Under the pieces are notes generated by a model. It was not told the origin of the DNA. It was given only the letters and a program-made list of their open reading frames with translations, and did not search any database. The translations under genes and the position numbers were made by a program. A stretch of 64,000 nt of DNA from Chytridium lagenaria (Eukaryota > Chytridiomycota > Chytridiomycetes > Chytridiales > Chytridiaceae), in the NCBI GenBank assembly GCA_025449115.1, contig JAHLKC010000058.1:62001-126000 (forward strand), read 5' to 3'. Positions 11,223 to 23,884 of this stretch are shown here, piece after piece (position 1 is the first letter of the stretch; each line of letters opens with the position of its first letter).

Positions 11223-11900
11223 GACAGCGCCTTGTCCTGTGTTGTCTGCAGCTTAAAACCGTTCTATCCGTAACCCGTGCATGCACCTGGATGCCAAAAG
11301 GACGACGGATGGATTAACGTTGAATGCGGATGTTTGCAATGGGAGACCAGAATATGGTGGCTGGAGAAAATGGCTGACGGAAAGAAGCCAACACAAAACA
11401 AAAAAGTCCAGACGATAGTTGTCCGAATCAACAAAAAAAGTCGCAACGCCATGCTACGTTCTAAACACAGAAAACTAAAAGTCACGAATAGCTACTCTGC
11501 CCAACTCTAGCCCTGTATTCCTCATCCACAAACACACATAACCCGCCGGGAAAAGAACGCACACCACTTAATACCATTTCCAACAAAAAAAACAAAACAC
11601 AGAGACAGCTCATTAAAATAACAGAAAAAAGCAAACACTGTGTATAAAAAGCAAGATTTTAAAAACAGACAAAAACAAAGAAAAATTCCTAGTGCCGAGA
11701 TTACATTGGAAAAAAAAAAGTGGGAGAAAATCTCTTTTCACCCAAAGGCAACAGGGCAAAGAAGCAAATTGATCATAAAACGTCAGGAGAGACAGTACAG
11801 AGGCAGTTGCGAGCGAAGAATCCGCCATGCACAAATGTTTAACAATCACAAAAATAGACCAGAACCCCAAAAACAAAAATCCTCCCAACCGAAAACAAAA
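11223..11900. other. Intergenic, A-rich on plus strand
   Basis: No supported gene. Short frames on both strands are low in complexity. The stretch lies between two minus-strand genes, so it should hold the promoter of the SNase-like gene (right after 11222) and the 3' end of the Set3-like gene (toward 11900). Confidence 0.5.
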
Positions 11901-14900
11901 TCAGGAAATATTAGGTCCAGATGCATTGCCAGAACTCCTCGCAAGCGGCGTCAACCTCCCTCCTTGCTCACCTCCCTCCCCTTCACTTCGAACAGGAACA
12001 GACCCAGGCGGCCCAGTACTAGGTGAACCCACCCTCGACCCACGATAGGAGCTCCCTCCACCCCCACTTCCCTCCCATTCATCTCTTCCCCGTCCAATCA
12101 CCGGAGGCCGTCGATCAATGCGATCCCCGCGTTCCCCTCTCGGATCCAAACTCGGTCTCCGCACACCAATCGGCAACCCCCCATCTCTCTCCCGGTCTCT
12201 ATCCCTCTCCCCTCGCTCGCGATCACGGTCTCGATCGCGATCCCTATCTCTATCCCGATTATCCCTTTCACGATCACGTTCCGCCCTCTCCCTCTCCCTC
12301 TCCCTCTCAGTCCTCTCCCTCGGATCAATGCGTTCGCGGTCTCGCTCTCTATCCCTATCCCTCTCTCTATCTCGTTCCCTTTCTCCCCTCTCCCTCTCCC
12401 TATCTCTCAATAATCCCCCCACCCCTACAGCACCCCCACCAGCCCCAATCCCACTCCCCCTTTGGTCACGTTCTCTTTCCCTATCCCTCTGGCTATCCCT
12501 TTCTCTCTCCCCTCTTTCCCTCTCCCGCTGCAAGTACGAGCCCCGCGGCGTCGTCACTCCGGGAATCCCCACCATCCCCGTTATAGGGTTCGCAGGCAAC
12601 GACGCTGGCAGCGGAATAGTACTTGACGGCCGTCCTGCAAACCTCTCTCCGCCTGTACCGGAAGCCCCACCCCCACGTCCAAGTGTGAACGATTCTCGAT
12701 TCCGATCCCACCTAAACCGGTCATCATAATCTGGTTTGACGCTGCGTTCAGGTAAATTAGGGCGACTAGGTGGACTCAGATTCCTCGATACGGGTCTCCG
12801 TTCGGGCAAAGAACTGGGTGGATTCGGAGCCGAACTTAAACGGGGCGCGCGCGCAGAGTCTACACGGTCAGAGGGTTTATCAGGAATTGAGGCAGGCAAG
12901 GTAGGGAGAGAGGTACGAGCGGTGATCCGGGGTTCTGTCGCAGTCTCGCCCTCAGCGACTTCACCTTCCTCTTCCTCGTCTCTCCGCGATGATGTAGCCG
13001 CAGATGTCGAGACTGGCGCAGAGACTGGGGCAGGTGGATTTACTGCAACGGTCGAAGCGGCCGTTTCTGGCCGATTGGGCAAGGGGGACTTTTTTACACT
13101 TCCTGATGGGAGAACAGAAGGCGTCGGGTCAACACGGGGCAGGCTCTTTTCAGAACCATCCCGTGACATCAGAGAAGTATCCGCTTTTGTGGATACCGTA
13201 GGAGGCAAACTTGTATCAGTAGGAGGCGGGAGCTCACTAGTGGAACTTTGAAAGGGCGGGCTGCGAGACCTTCTCGAAGATGGACCGGGTGATGGTGGAC
13301 GCGATCCAGTGACTTTAGGTGAAGAAAGCCTTCTAGCAGAAGGGCTCACAAGTCCAGAGTCATTAGAGACGCGTCCAAAGTCCCTCCCGCTTCCAGAATA
13401 CCTCCCATCATCCAGCCACGGTTTCGCCGGTCGATCAGGCCGGTCACGTTCACGATCACGTATCCGATCACGAAGACTGGCGGAAAGAGGCTCTCTTTCT
13501 CGGTCTCTATCTCGAGGAGGCAATGGTTCCCTGTCCTTCCTCACATCCCTTTCTCTATCTCTCAACCGATCTTTCTCCAGCCTCTCCTTCTCACGAAGCA
13601 GTCTTTCCCTCTCCCTGTCAACGTCCCGTGGTAATTCATCCTTCGCTCTCTCCTTGTCTCTAAGATCCGCCGGCCTTTCCCTCTCACGTTCCCTCTCGCC
13701 CCTTTCCCGCTCCCCGATCCCTCTCACGATCACGAAACAAAGAAGGCCTGTCACGGTTCCGGAGATCCCTGGAATCTTTATCGCGATCAAGTAGACCCCG
13801 CACGTCACGATCCCGATCCACCGGTACCACCCTAGGCTCACGTTCACGTTCACGGTCACGGTCTATGGGAGGCCGTTGTGCGTCACGGTCCATGGGAGGT
13901 CGTTGTGCATCACGGTCCATGGGGGGTCGTTGTGAATCCGCGGCTCCCATACTTCACGTTCTCTCGGACCTAACCGTTCACGGACGGGAGGACGCTCACC
14001 AGGTCGCTCGCCTTCAGGTATAGATCGCACAGTGTCAGTTGGTGCGTCAGCTGGGCGGTTAAACGGAGTTCCTCTTTCGGCTTCAAACCCTCGCGGCGGG
14101 CGATCATCAACGTCCATCGGCGAAGGACCTGGCTGAAAAGGCCGCCGAGGCTCCCTCTCCCGTTCAGCATCGTATGGAGGTCTATCACGATCACTTTCCA
14201 TAGGAAAAAGCCTTTCACGTTCATTCCGCTCTGGTCGATCTCTTGGTTGGCCGTCATGAGAAACAGGAGGTCTGTCCCTCTCGCGGTCACGATCGAACTC
14301 GCCATGCTGCATATGCCAGTCACGGTCACGGTCACGTTCAAAATCATGATGCGATGGCCTGTCCCTCTCAAACTCATAGGAGGACCATTAGGAGGTCCAC
14401 TCAAAATTCTAGAGCGATCAAAATAGGGCCTCGGCGGAAATCGTGGGTTGGGGCCATTGTGGTAAACCAGTGATGTCGGATCCGGACCACCAGAGCCAAG
14501 TCTCTCTCTATCCCGATCCCTTCGTTCCCTCTCCCGATCACGGTCCATGCGACGAGGATCCCACTCCCTATCAAGCATCCTATCCCGTTCTCTTTCAGGC
14601 CCAATGTAGCCCGGTGGAGGAAAGCCAAATCCAGGTCCCGAAGCGCCAAATGGCGATGGCCCACCACCAGAATATGGGCTAGCGCCTGCGGCAGGAGGCG
14701 GAGACCGTCCCGGCTTGACCCGTTGACTTTCCCGGTCCCAGCCGAAAGGATCCCGTGAAAGGATACCAGGGGCGGCCAACTCCGAGTTGCTTCTCTCCCT
14801 CTCCTTTTCTCTCTCAGTACGCGGCCCCGGTGTTTAGAGGCGCGTCTTGTTTGAGTGTCGATAGGAAGACTAAGACCAGATGATGTCCCAGGGGTAGCGA

Positions 14901-17900
14901 TGGGTTGGGGGGTGGGGATCTGGGAGGAGACCTGTCACCAGTCTTCTTGATTCCGAATATGTTCTCAATGTCAGACTTCACGGAGAAATAGCCTTCCACC
15001 ATATTTGCTACTTGTGGTGGTGTTGAGGGACTAATGAGCTTGTCGAAGAGGTTCGAGCAACATTGACCTTTGCTGGTGCCATCTCCGTCACCATCTGACC
15101 GATAGGGGTGAAAAGGGACGCTTCCGATAACTTTCTGCTTGCAATAGGTCCAATTTGGTATCTCCCATTCCAATTCCAGTATCAGTTTTTGTCGGTGAAT
15201 CAGATCTTGTTGACGCGAAAAGATCGGTGCTTAAGCCCAAAAGTTGAATAGGCTCCCTCTCCTTAACGGGGGATTGAGACGGTGTCATATCCTGACCGTC
15301 TAAAGGACGGTCTGGTGTTGTCGAAAGAGGTGAAGGTGCCGTTAATACGCCAAGGTTGGTTTTCGGAATCCCGCGCTTTACAAAATCTTTCAAAGTCACT
15401 TTCCGTACGGGCGGGGGTGCAGCGGGAGATGGAGGTTCCGTCCCAACCCCGGAGCCTTCGATCTGAATCTGAACGGGCTTCAGGTCTTCAGACTTCATAA
15501 CTTCAGGCTGAGCTAGTGTGATTTCTGACGTAAGTGGAGGGAGAGCTTCTGGCTCTTCTAACGGTATCGCGGAGGCCTCAGCTGGTAATAAAGCAGGTTC
15601 AGTTGGAAGGAGGGCAGGTTCAGCTGGTAAGGGAGCAGGATCAGCAGGCAACAGAATAGGCCCTGCTGACAACGGAGCAGGTTCCGCAATCAACATTTCT
15701 TCTTCTTCCATTGTAGACGACAAAGCTTCCCGTGATCGTGAAACTTCAGCCTGCTCTGAATTCTGATCAGCAACACCGTCAGCTACGTTAAACTCTGACA
15801 TCGGTCTTAAAGAGCTTTTTCTCGCCCGAACTTCTTCATCTTCGTCTTCATCCACCTCCCTCTTTCTCTTAAGCGGGTTATCTATTTCCCGATTACCCCC
15901 AGGGGCGACCTTAAGCCATGCCTTTTTACCCCCATGATGAGGAACGACGGTCTTATGCTTTCCGATTCCGTTGATTAGAGGCTGCGAAGGATGGCTGTCA
16001 CTCGACCTCTGAATGTCGCCATTTGCGTCAAGAACCAGACCCTGTGTGCCAAATGCTTAGTCAATATTAGATAACGAGAGCGATACCTACCTCTTGGTTG
16101 TTTTTGTCAACATCCATATCTGTCTTTCGAAGATACGAAAAGGCACCCCGGGCAAACATCGACATCTGCATCGTCGGTGTGGCCTCCTCGATTCCAGCAT
16201 CAAGGTCCTTTGGAAGCAAACTCGATACTTGAAGCACACCTTTATCCTCAAAACTAGTAATAGCGGGTGCGATAGGGCAATGCTCGCCAGCGCAAGCACA
16301 AGGATATCCAATCCAATCGTCCAAGGTAGATTTCAAAACTACTTCTTCCCCTGCCGCCAAAGGTCGAAGGGTGACGACGCAAAGCCGTACGCGACAGTTC
16401 AAAATGCTCGATTCCGGAAATGGCCCATCGGCTTCGTCCGGAACAATCACGTAACTTCTAAGACATGCATTGGCTTTATCCTCCAATGTCATATCTCCTG
16501 AAGCCGGCCCACACGACCATCTAGCATAGCGTGCCGCATCAAGCGAACCCTCCTCTCTCGAGTCTACCATGAGAGGCCAGCCATTCCTCATCAATCGCCG
16601 AGACGGATGGGGGAAAACAAAAGGAGGAAGAAGGATTCTTGTTCTGTCTCGGCACTCAACGTTGATAGGGGGCAACAGAATTTGGCGATCAGAGAAGCCA
16701 GTCGATGATAAAATGGCCTTTGCCTCTGTTAAAGTTTCAAAAATCTGACCCTTGGGCTCACGATCAAACGGCTTCTTGTCGAAATCCCATGTATGGGAGT
16801 GAATACTGCGCCGGTTGAGGCCGAGAGGTGAAGTTACGCGACCCATAATTTCTCCAACAATGGTGTTAATAGGAACATCTGCTGTCACGAACAACCCGAT
16901 ATGTCTTAATCTCTTACTACCCTCCTCCTGAACATCATTGATGTCCTCAAGAACAGCATGGGCAGAAAATATCTGATCCTGCAGCTCTCCGGCCGTGATG
17001 GGGTACAGGTCATCATCGATGATATGTACACCATTCTCGTGGGGAGCACCGTCCACTTCCATGGCATCCGCGTCTGCATCAACCTTAATTACTTTTAATC
17101 CTGTCCGAAAGGATTCCCACTCTGAGCAAGCCTTGTCGACATGTGCTTCGAGGGAGGAGTAGGAAAAAAGGTTGAAGTGAGTGACGGAGTATCCATGCGC
17201 ATGGATGTAGTAGTCGGTTTCAAAAGCGTCGTTCAGCTTTGGCACTGGCGGAACTTCGGACTTTCGGTGTATATTCCTCCTACTAAGAGGCATGAAGTCT
17301 GCCGTAAGCCAGGCAGCAGGAGGAGGTGCAGGCTTGTCCAGGAAGATCTTAGGCTCTGTGCTCTTTGGCGTCTTATCCGACATGACTGTAGGACGATTCT
17401 TTTGGGTCGATGCAGCAATGGCCTCGCGCTGGCGCTTTCGAGGAGGGCTTATTGGACCGCCAAATACCGGCTTGGGAGCATCTTCCTTCTCTTTGGACTG
17501 AGTATCTTTGCTCTGACCCTTCTGCTCTTTGTTCTTCGGGCGCAGCTTATCCTTGCCTTTGACTTCCTTGAGGTCCTTCTCATGCTTTGCTTCAGCCACA
17601 GAATCCTTCCGATGCTTCTTTGGCGATGGATTCACAAGGTCCTTCTTCCGCGACTTCTGATCTTTCGATTCCTTCTCCCGCTCCTTCTCCTTGTCTTTGT
17701 CCTTGTTCGTTTTGCTGGTACCCCCCCGTCGTGCTTGGGAGCCTTTCCCCTTCTGTCCAAAAGAACTATGTCAATGTTTTGAAGATTGAAAGGGAAGAAA
17801 CTGCCATCCGAATTAAAGGTCTAAATAAGTCCATGCCATGCAAGCTCACCTCTCCATTAGCCGAGCGAGGACTGCATCTCTCACAGAGAAACTGATCCGG

Positions 17901-18089
17901 CACTTCGTTGTTCTCAAACTGAAGGCAAGCGACATGCTGCCAAACGTGGCACTTTTCACACTGTATTGTATATCCATCATCCTCAATACTTCCACAGATG
18001 CATCTAATGATGCCATCTTCCTCTCCTGCCGCATCGTCGTCCAGCGATGCCGCCGATGCACCCTTCCCGGCGGCTCGAGAAGAGGTCAT
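11901..18089 (-). CDS. Set3/MLL5-like PHD-SET protein with long Arg/Asp/Glu tail
   Basis: Predicted chromatin reader of the Set3/UpSET/MLL5 group, which scaffolds histone deacetylases. Exon 1 (17850-18089, ATG at 18089) encodes a PHD finger: RCICG, QCEKCHVWQHVAC and CERC supply the zinc ligands. Exon 2 (16091-17752) has a Lys-rich linker and a SET domain. Where active SET enzymes have NHSC, this one reads ARWSCGP, followed by NACLRSYVI; as in Set3 and MLL5 it is probably catalytically dead. From 16041 downward come acidic and Pro/Leu/Ala repeats, then about 900 residues of RERD/DRDR mixed-charge repeats to a stop at 11901. The tail frame breaks several times (for example near 14815 and 13900-13950). 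Treating it as one gene is an inference from continuous composition; two genes are possible. Confidence 0.75.
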
Positions 18090-18477
18090 TCCCAATTCAA
18101 TATGCAAAAATTATTTTTCGTTTTGCTGTTGTCTGAAGATGGGATTGAAGATGACGGCCTCAGTGGATCCTCGAAAGCTGCTCAACGGCAGTATAAATTG
18201 GTCGCACTTTTGTACGATGAGAATACTCTACTTCAGTGTATTGGCGCGAGGCCAATCGGAGACGAAAGGAAAGCCATTTGTCAGCAGCAAAGGTGGCACC
18301 TCTTCGACCTGTTTAAGATTTTAAAAGGGAAGAACGAACTGCAAATGGTTTTTACTGGTCTACAATGTCGATTGTTAACAGTAGCATGGATGCTATGCTG
18401 TGAATATGGCAAAACTTAAATCTATGATATCTAGGCAGATTACATGGATGTGTATTTGGATTTGCTACTATGATATT

Positions 18478-21400
18478 CTACGACGCTACGGAACTGAGAT
18501 ATCCGAAGATTTCATCATAAAGAGTCTGGATAACGACAGCGTCTTCCAAAAAGCTTGAAATATCTGGTCGCAAATTGGAGGATGCCAGAGAATTTGCAGA
18601 TCCTCCTGTGAGTGTGGACGCCGAACCCGAAAGAGAGCCTGCCGAGTCCGAGATATCCGATTGCGATCCTGTGCCCGCGGAACCATAGCGTTTATCGGAA
18701 CGGAAGACAGAAACGACGTGCTGATTGAAGTCGAAAGCGGAAAAGAGGCCGACTTGACCAAGAAGAGATACGAAAGTTCCTCTGCGGTGAACAAAAGTAC
18801 AACTGTTAGCATATGTGTGGTGGCTGCGAGATGCTTCGAAGCACGCACTTACCCGCCCCAGCACAATCCGTCTCCGAAAATCTGTAAGTTACTTTTTTCT
18901 GTCTCCGCCTTTGGGTTTTGGGTTGCGGGGGAACGGTAAATGCAAACTGCACTGCCGACCAAATTCGATAGAATGCCTTAGGATTCTGCATAAGAGATCG
19001 AGTCTTTTTCTTTCCAATCGTCGCTGACTTTTTCAAGTGAAAGCGAAAGTTGTGTGAGGAAGTCTTTGATCAACGTGGCAGATAGGTTGTAGGATTGGGT
19101 AAAATCGGTTGCCGCTTTTTCTTCCCAGCTCTGGGGTGTCTGAAATCGTTGAGGTTATCACAATTCTTGCTTTTGTGAAATCCTTACCGATTCTACATCT
19201 ATAACATGAAATAAAAAATTAGACACTTGCCTTGTCTTTAATTATGGTATGAATCTAATACTTACGCAATTTCGGAAGCGGACCGAGCTGTATCTTGGCC
19301 ATCATCAAATGCATTTTCTTTAGTAATGTTAAAATTCATTATGAAATATAAATGTACCAAAGCCTCGTCAAAGGATCGCATTGTCAAAATAGCGTTCCCA
19401 ACCTCCCGGAAAGCCTGTAAAACTTCACCTTGTAGATCTCTATACGTGACTAAAGGCTTGAGATGGGCCAAAAAAATACTCAAATGTTCCTTTATAAAAT
19501 CAGTTGAGCATAACTCCGTGTGCTTACCTTCTGTCCCGTATTCGAAAAGTGGCAACCGCAACGATTGCGGGGTTCCCTTTTGGATAACGTTGATATATGC
19601 CGTCATAGTATGCACAATCTGTTATTGTTGGGATCAGTTTTTTTAAAAAAAAATACCTCACCAGCATGTTTATGTGCTTGGATATTTCACCAGAAATTAT
19701 AGGCAGCGACTGATACCCGCATATTCTAAGGATGGCTTTTGAAATGCGGGTCTCCAACGAAATCTCCGGTAGACACTATTTTGTGCGATAAAGGCCATCG
19801 AGAGTGACTAAAAGAAGGATTAATACTCAAATGGCGATACTGCTACTTTGCTTCCATAGAGGTACATAGCTGGAGCCTTTGCAAACCCAGATCGAGCCAT
19901 TGGTTCTATGAACGATAATGACGATCTCACGAACCTATAAAACTTTCTAAATACACGCGTCATAATCACCGTCAATACCTATTTGTTTCCACTCTCGTAA
20001 CAAAAGTTGGCACAACGTCGTTGATGATCTCCGAACACACATGCGTTAAAATCCGTCCATGTTTTTGCGTCAACCCTAAAGACTCATTGACTTCGGCAAA
20101 AATGTCATCGAAACAATCAAGTTCAAGTCTTTGAGACAAAAGCTCATGCGCTTTTCTTAAACTCTTGATCAAGCATTCCAATTCCTGAAGATTAGTAAGA
20201 AAAAAGTTTTAGTGAAAGGTTTCACCATAATGCATGAAATCTCTGATCCTTCAAACCGTCCGATAGCGACATCTAAGCTCTTTCGAACGTATGGTTGATC
20301 ATTGGCATAGTAGGAAGGAAACGTTGATAGATCTACCAATAAGCTTGATATAAGAGTCAGAACTTAGAAAAGTAAAGTGAGCTACATTCAAGTTTTTCTG
20401 GCTTGTTACAAAATTATAAAGATCCAGTGGTGGTTCATACAGAGTTCCACCCTGACTGGCCATTCAACCTCATTTGAGAAATCCGGTGACAACACCGAGC
20501 TGAAAAGACGGATTAAAACATTAATCTTAAACCTGATACCAGAACGTACTGAGATGCCAGTCTTTTAAAATGTGAGAATATACGCTCTCCAATCTTGAAA
20601 ACCAATTGATCAAAACATAGATTCACCTCCGCAGTAATTTCATCGTAAATGTACTGACTTTTCAAACTGGTTAACGCAAAAATTCCTGCGTCGTTGTAAA
20701 GCTCGAATGGATAGAAGAGGCATCTACCAAAAAATTAGATTGGCTTGATTGGAATATTGAACCTTATGACGGCCGGGTCATGGCTTTTTAGAATATGTTC
20801 CGTCAATATCCACGGTAATGACATACTGATGGGAAACTGATGATAATTTAAATTTATAGTCAAAACTCGGATATTACCTGCACTTGACGGCTTAACTCTA
20901 AGTAGAACTCTTTGAACCACAAACTTGACAGATCGCTGCACTCAGCAACAGTTTCTGAAAAAAAAAAAAAAAATTAAAACCAGTTAACGATAATGCCTCA
21001 CTTACTTTGTAGATTCAATATATGCGGGAAAACTCCCTACGGTCTCCAAGAACACCGAAATCTCATCAACGTATGCATCCTTCAACTCCTTCTCTCTCAA
21101 AAAATCCACCCCTAGAACTTTTTGATTTCTCAGAGACAGCATACTCAAGAAGCACACAGATAAAGTGAAGCTAAGAAAGAATTAGCCATGCTGTATTCCA
21201 ACCTTCTCCACCTGCGAATTTGAAAAGGTTGAAAAGCGTGATGACGATGTGCTAGTACGTCCTGCATCTGACGGTTCGGTTTGAGTTTTCCCCTTTGCTG
21301 GTTTTCAGGCAATTCCTCATGTTCTAATCCAAATGAGCGTATTGCCTTAAATACGCTTGATGAGAAAGTTGTTTAGCCACCTAATAAAGACGCTGAAAAT

Positions 21401-23582
21401 ACCTCGATAATCCACTTTTCTTTTTTTTTAGATGTATACGAAAGATACTCCGCAACATTTGATCCCAAAAACCCCATAACTGTTTTTTTGGTATGCGAGG
21501 CAATCATTTGAAGCGTCCGCTGGTTTAAAGTTGACAAGAAAGAGGAGAGAATTTTTGACCATGGATATCGCCTGAATTGTTAAAATCACTCTTCCAAAAA
21601 AACATGTAACCTCGATGAGAGCGCTTTTCTCGGCATCAGTGTAATTATATTTGACCACCTTTATATGATGTGTTAGGTATTTTCATATCAGACGGCGTCG
21701 CAATTAATATAAAACAAAACAAAAAAGGGCTCACCAACTCATAAGCGCTTGCAGTCTCAGGGATATTTGGGTTAAGTGTCCGATTTGTAGGGTTCCAGAA
21801 TTTCCATGCACTCTATAGAATTATGAGGACGGTATCAGTAGAAACGATCAGCAGAAAGTAATCAAGGAAATCCATATTCAACCTGCTCAAGAATACTGCG
21901 CGTGAGGAGACTAAGAAAGCTTAAGCTCTCTAGAATACACTTATAGATTTCAGGCTCTAATGGGGACATCTCTCCACGTTTGCTGGGTGTGTTGTCGATC
22001 TTAATAATAAAAACACGTTAAACAACAGGTAGAACAGACCGGACGAGGAACGGAAAGCCCACGATGACAAGGAGAGATTATGAGTTAAAAACAATCTCAC
22101 CATTGCGCTAAAACTGCGTCAACTCTGCCAAATGCCACGAAAAGCGATCCCTCAGATCATCAATCTGCTCCACCAAACAAAAACTCTTTCTCAACATCTC
22201 CTTGCCAGCTTCGGTCTCTGTAGCAGCATCCCATTTCCCAGAATTTAGATGCGGCGCTTTCCCAAAAACATTTGACACGAGAAGCGGCATGTCACCGAGG
22301 AGTGGGACAACCGGCATGGCTTTAAAGAGTTTGCCGAATTTATCGAGTTTTAGTTTTTTGCGCTTGTGGATGTCACGCTCTTCTCCCATGTCGTCGATGA
22401 GGTAGAGGGAGAAAGCTATACTCTTGGGGAGGAAGTTAGAGGGGTTTGAATAGGATTTTTTTTACTCTGATGAATGTATGTCGAGAGGTTGGGAGGGAGA
22501 AATTTTTGGAGTCAACGGCATCAATGGCATAAGATAGGAAACTCATGAGGATCTCGTCGGCGTGTTTGCAATTTTCCTGTAGCGATCGTTTTAGTTCTGT
22601 CGCGAATTGATCCTGTTGCCCGAGAAAGAGGTAGAGGCGGTGATATTGTGTTGTTTGATCCTCAATAACATAGTCTTTTGGTAGACTCGGATGGTTCTAC
22701 CCAGAAATTAAGTTGGTTTGGAGAAAGCTTTGGTAAGTCAAAAGTTACCACGAGGGAGACATGGAAAAATCACAAAATCGATGCACACCTCTTGAATAAC
22801 GAAAAATCATTATTCATCGACCCCTTAATATTCTTCATCGCATCCATAACCACACACATATCCATCGCATCTGCCAGCTGTCTCAAAAACTTTGACGACG
22901 GCGTCCCATCAAAAGCCTTCAACTCCGCCTCCATCTCGCAGAATACATCCGTTATAAGAACAACCGCGGCATCTCGAAACGACATGAAATCCATCATCTT
23001 TTCGACTTCAGGGCGAAGGAGCTCGTAAATTTGTATTTGTAGCTCTTGACGTTTTTGAGGGTCTTGGGCGGCTCCCTTCAAATTAGATGGGTAGAGTTTG
23101 CATCAATATCGTAAAGACGGTGGGTGATCCGTTTCAAATGTGTTTGAAAATGGAGATATGCTTACTTGTGGAATAGCTCTAGATGAGCTTCGGTATGAAT
23201 ACAGTCGAGATAACAGTCCTCTTCCAATATGCACTAAGTCCCTCTATCTCACCAGGATTTTTTTATAAACCTTAACACCATGTATACAATACAATCAAAA
23301 GGAATGCAAAACCGGCAACGAAACACCTACCATCCTCGATATCAACGTAGCTTCCTTTACAAAGAATGAAAACGGCATCCCCTTATCCACATCCCCGTCA
23401 TACCTCACCGGATCAAACAACCCCGCATCCACTAGGTTGATATCGGACAACGCCGAAGCACCCCCACTTCCACACGCAACAGCAGGATTGGTGACGGCAG
23501 CATCCAAAAAGACATCATCAATCTTGACGGCCGAAAGCGCTTGAAGGTACTTTGATATCTGTTCAGTGAGTGCGTCGACCAT
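18478..23582 (-). CDS. CYFIP: CYFIP/Sra-1, WAVE complex subunit
   Basis: Homologue of CYFIP1/2 (Sra-1/PIR121), the large WAVE (SCAR) regulatory complex subunit that links Rac to Arp2/3 actin assembly. Family blocks appear in the correct order: EVEKMMDFMSF and MKNIKGSMNNDFSLFKR (22770-23060), LFKAMPVVPLLGDM (about 22300), KYNYTDAEKSALIEV (about 21640), FPISMSLPWILTEHIL (about 20800), LLSQRLELDCFDDIF (about 20110), REVGNAILTMRSFDEA (about 19390), RIWSAVQFAF (about 18950) and FGDGLCWGG then SLLGQVGLFSAFDFN (18740-18880). ATG at 23582, stop at 18478-18480. Many small exons separated by short introns. One likely frame break lies in a G/C run near 18930. The C-terminus is Ser-rich before LYDEIFGYL. 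Confidence 0.9.
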
Positions 23583-23884
23583 GTTGTGTGCAAAACCGAA
23601 TTGTCTCTTGTTTTTTTTTATAGCGGGGTTTCAAAAGGTCTCAAAAGCTCATCATCATCACATCCTTTCCATATATATTATTAAAAGTCACAAAGAAGGA
23701 ATCAATAAAGAATAAAGCAGCCCATCCAAAAAGGCTCCAATCCAAACTTGAATGACTCTGTAGATATCAGACAAGTACACCACTCATATCCATCCTCAAC
23801 ACCGCGATTAAAATATGAAAAGCTGGTCTAAAGAAAACGAACAAAAGAATAAAAATTTGGTATCTAGTGCTTTGCAAGAAACAA

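Noticed and set aside
12023..13794. Long Ser/Leu/Arg-rich plus-strand frames
   Set aside because: They are the complement of the RERD/DRDR-coding repeats of the minus-strand Set3-like gene.
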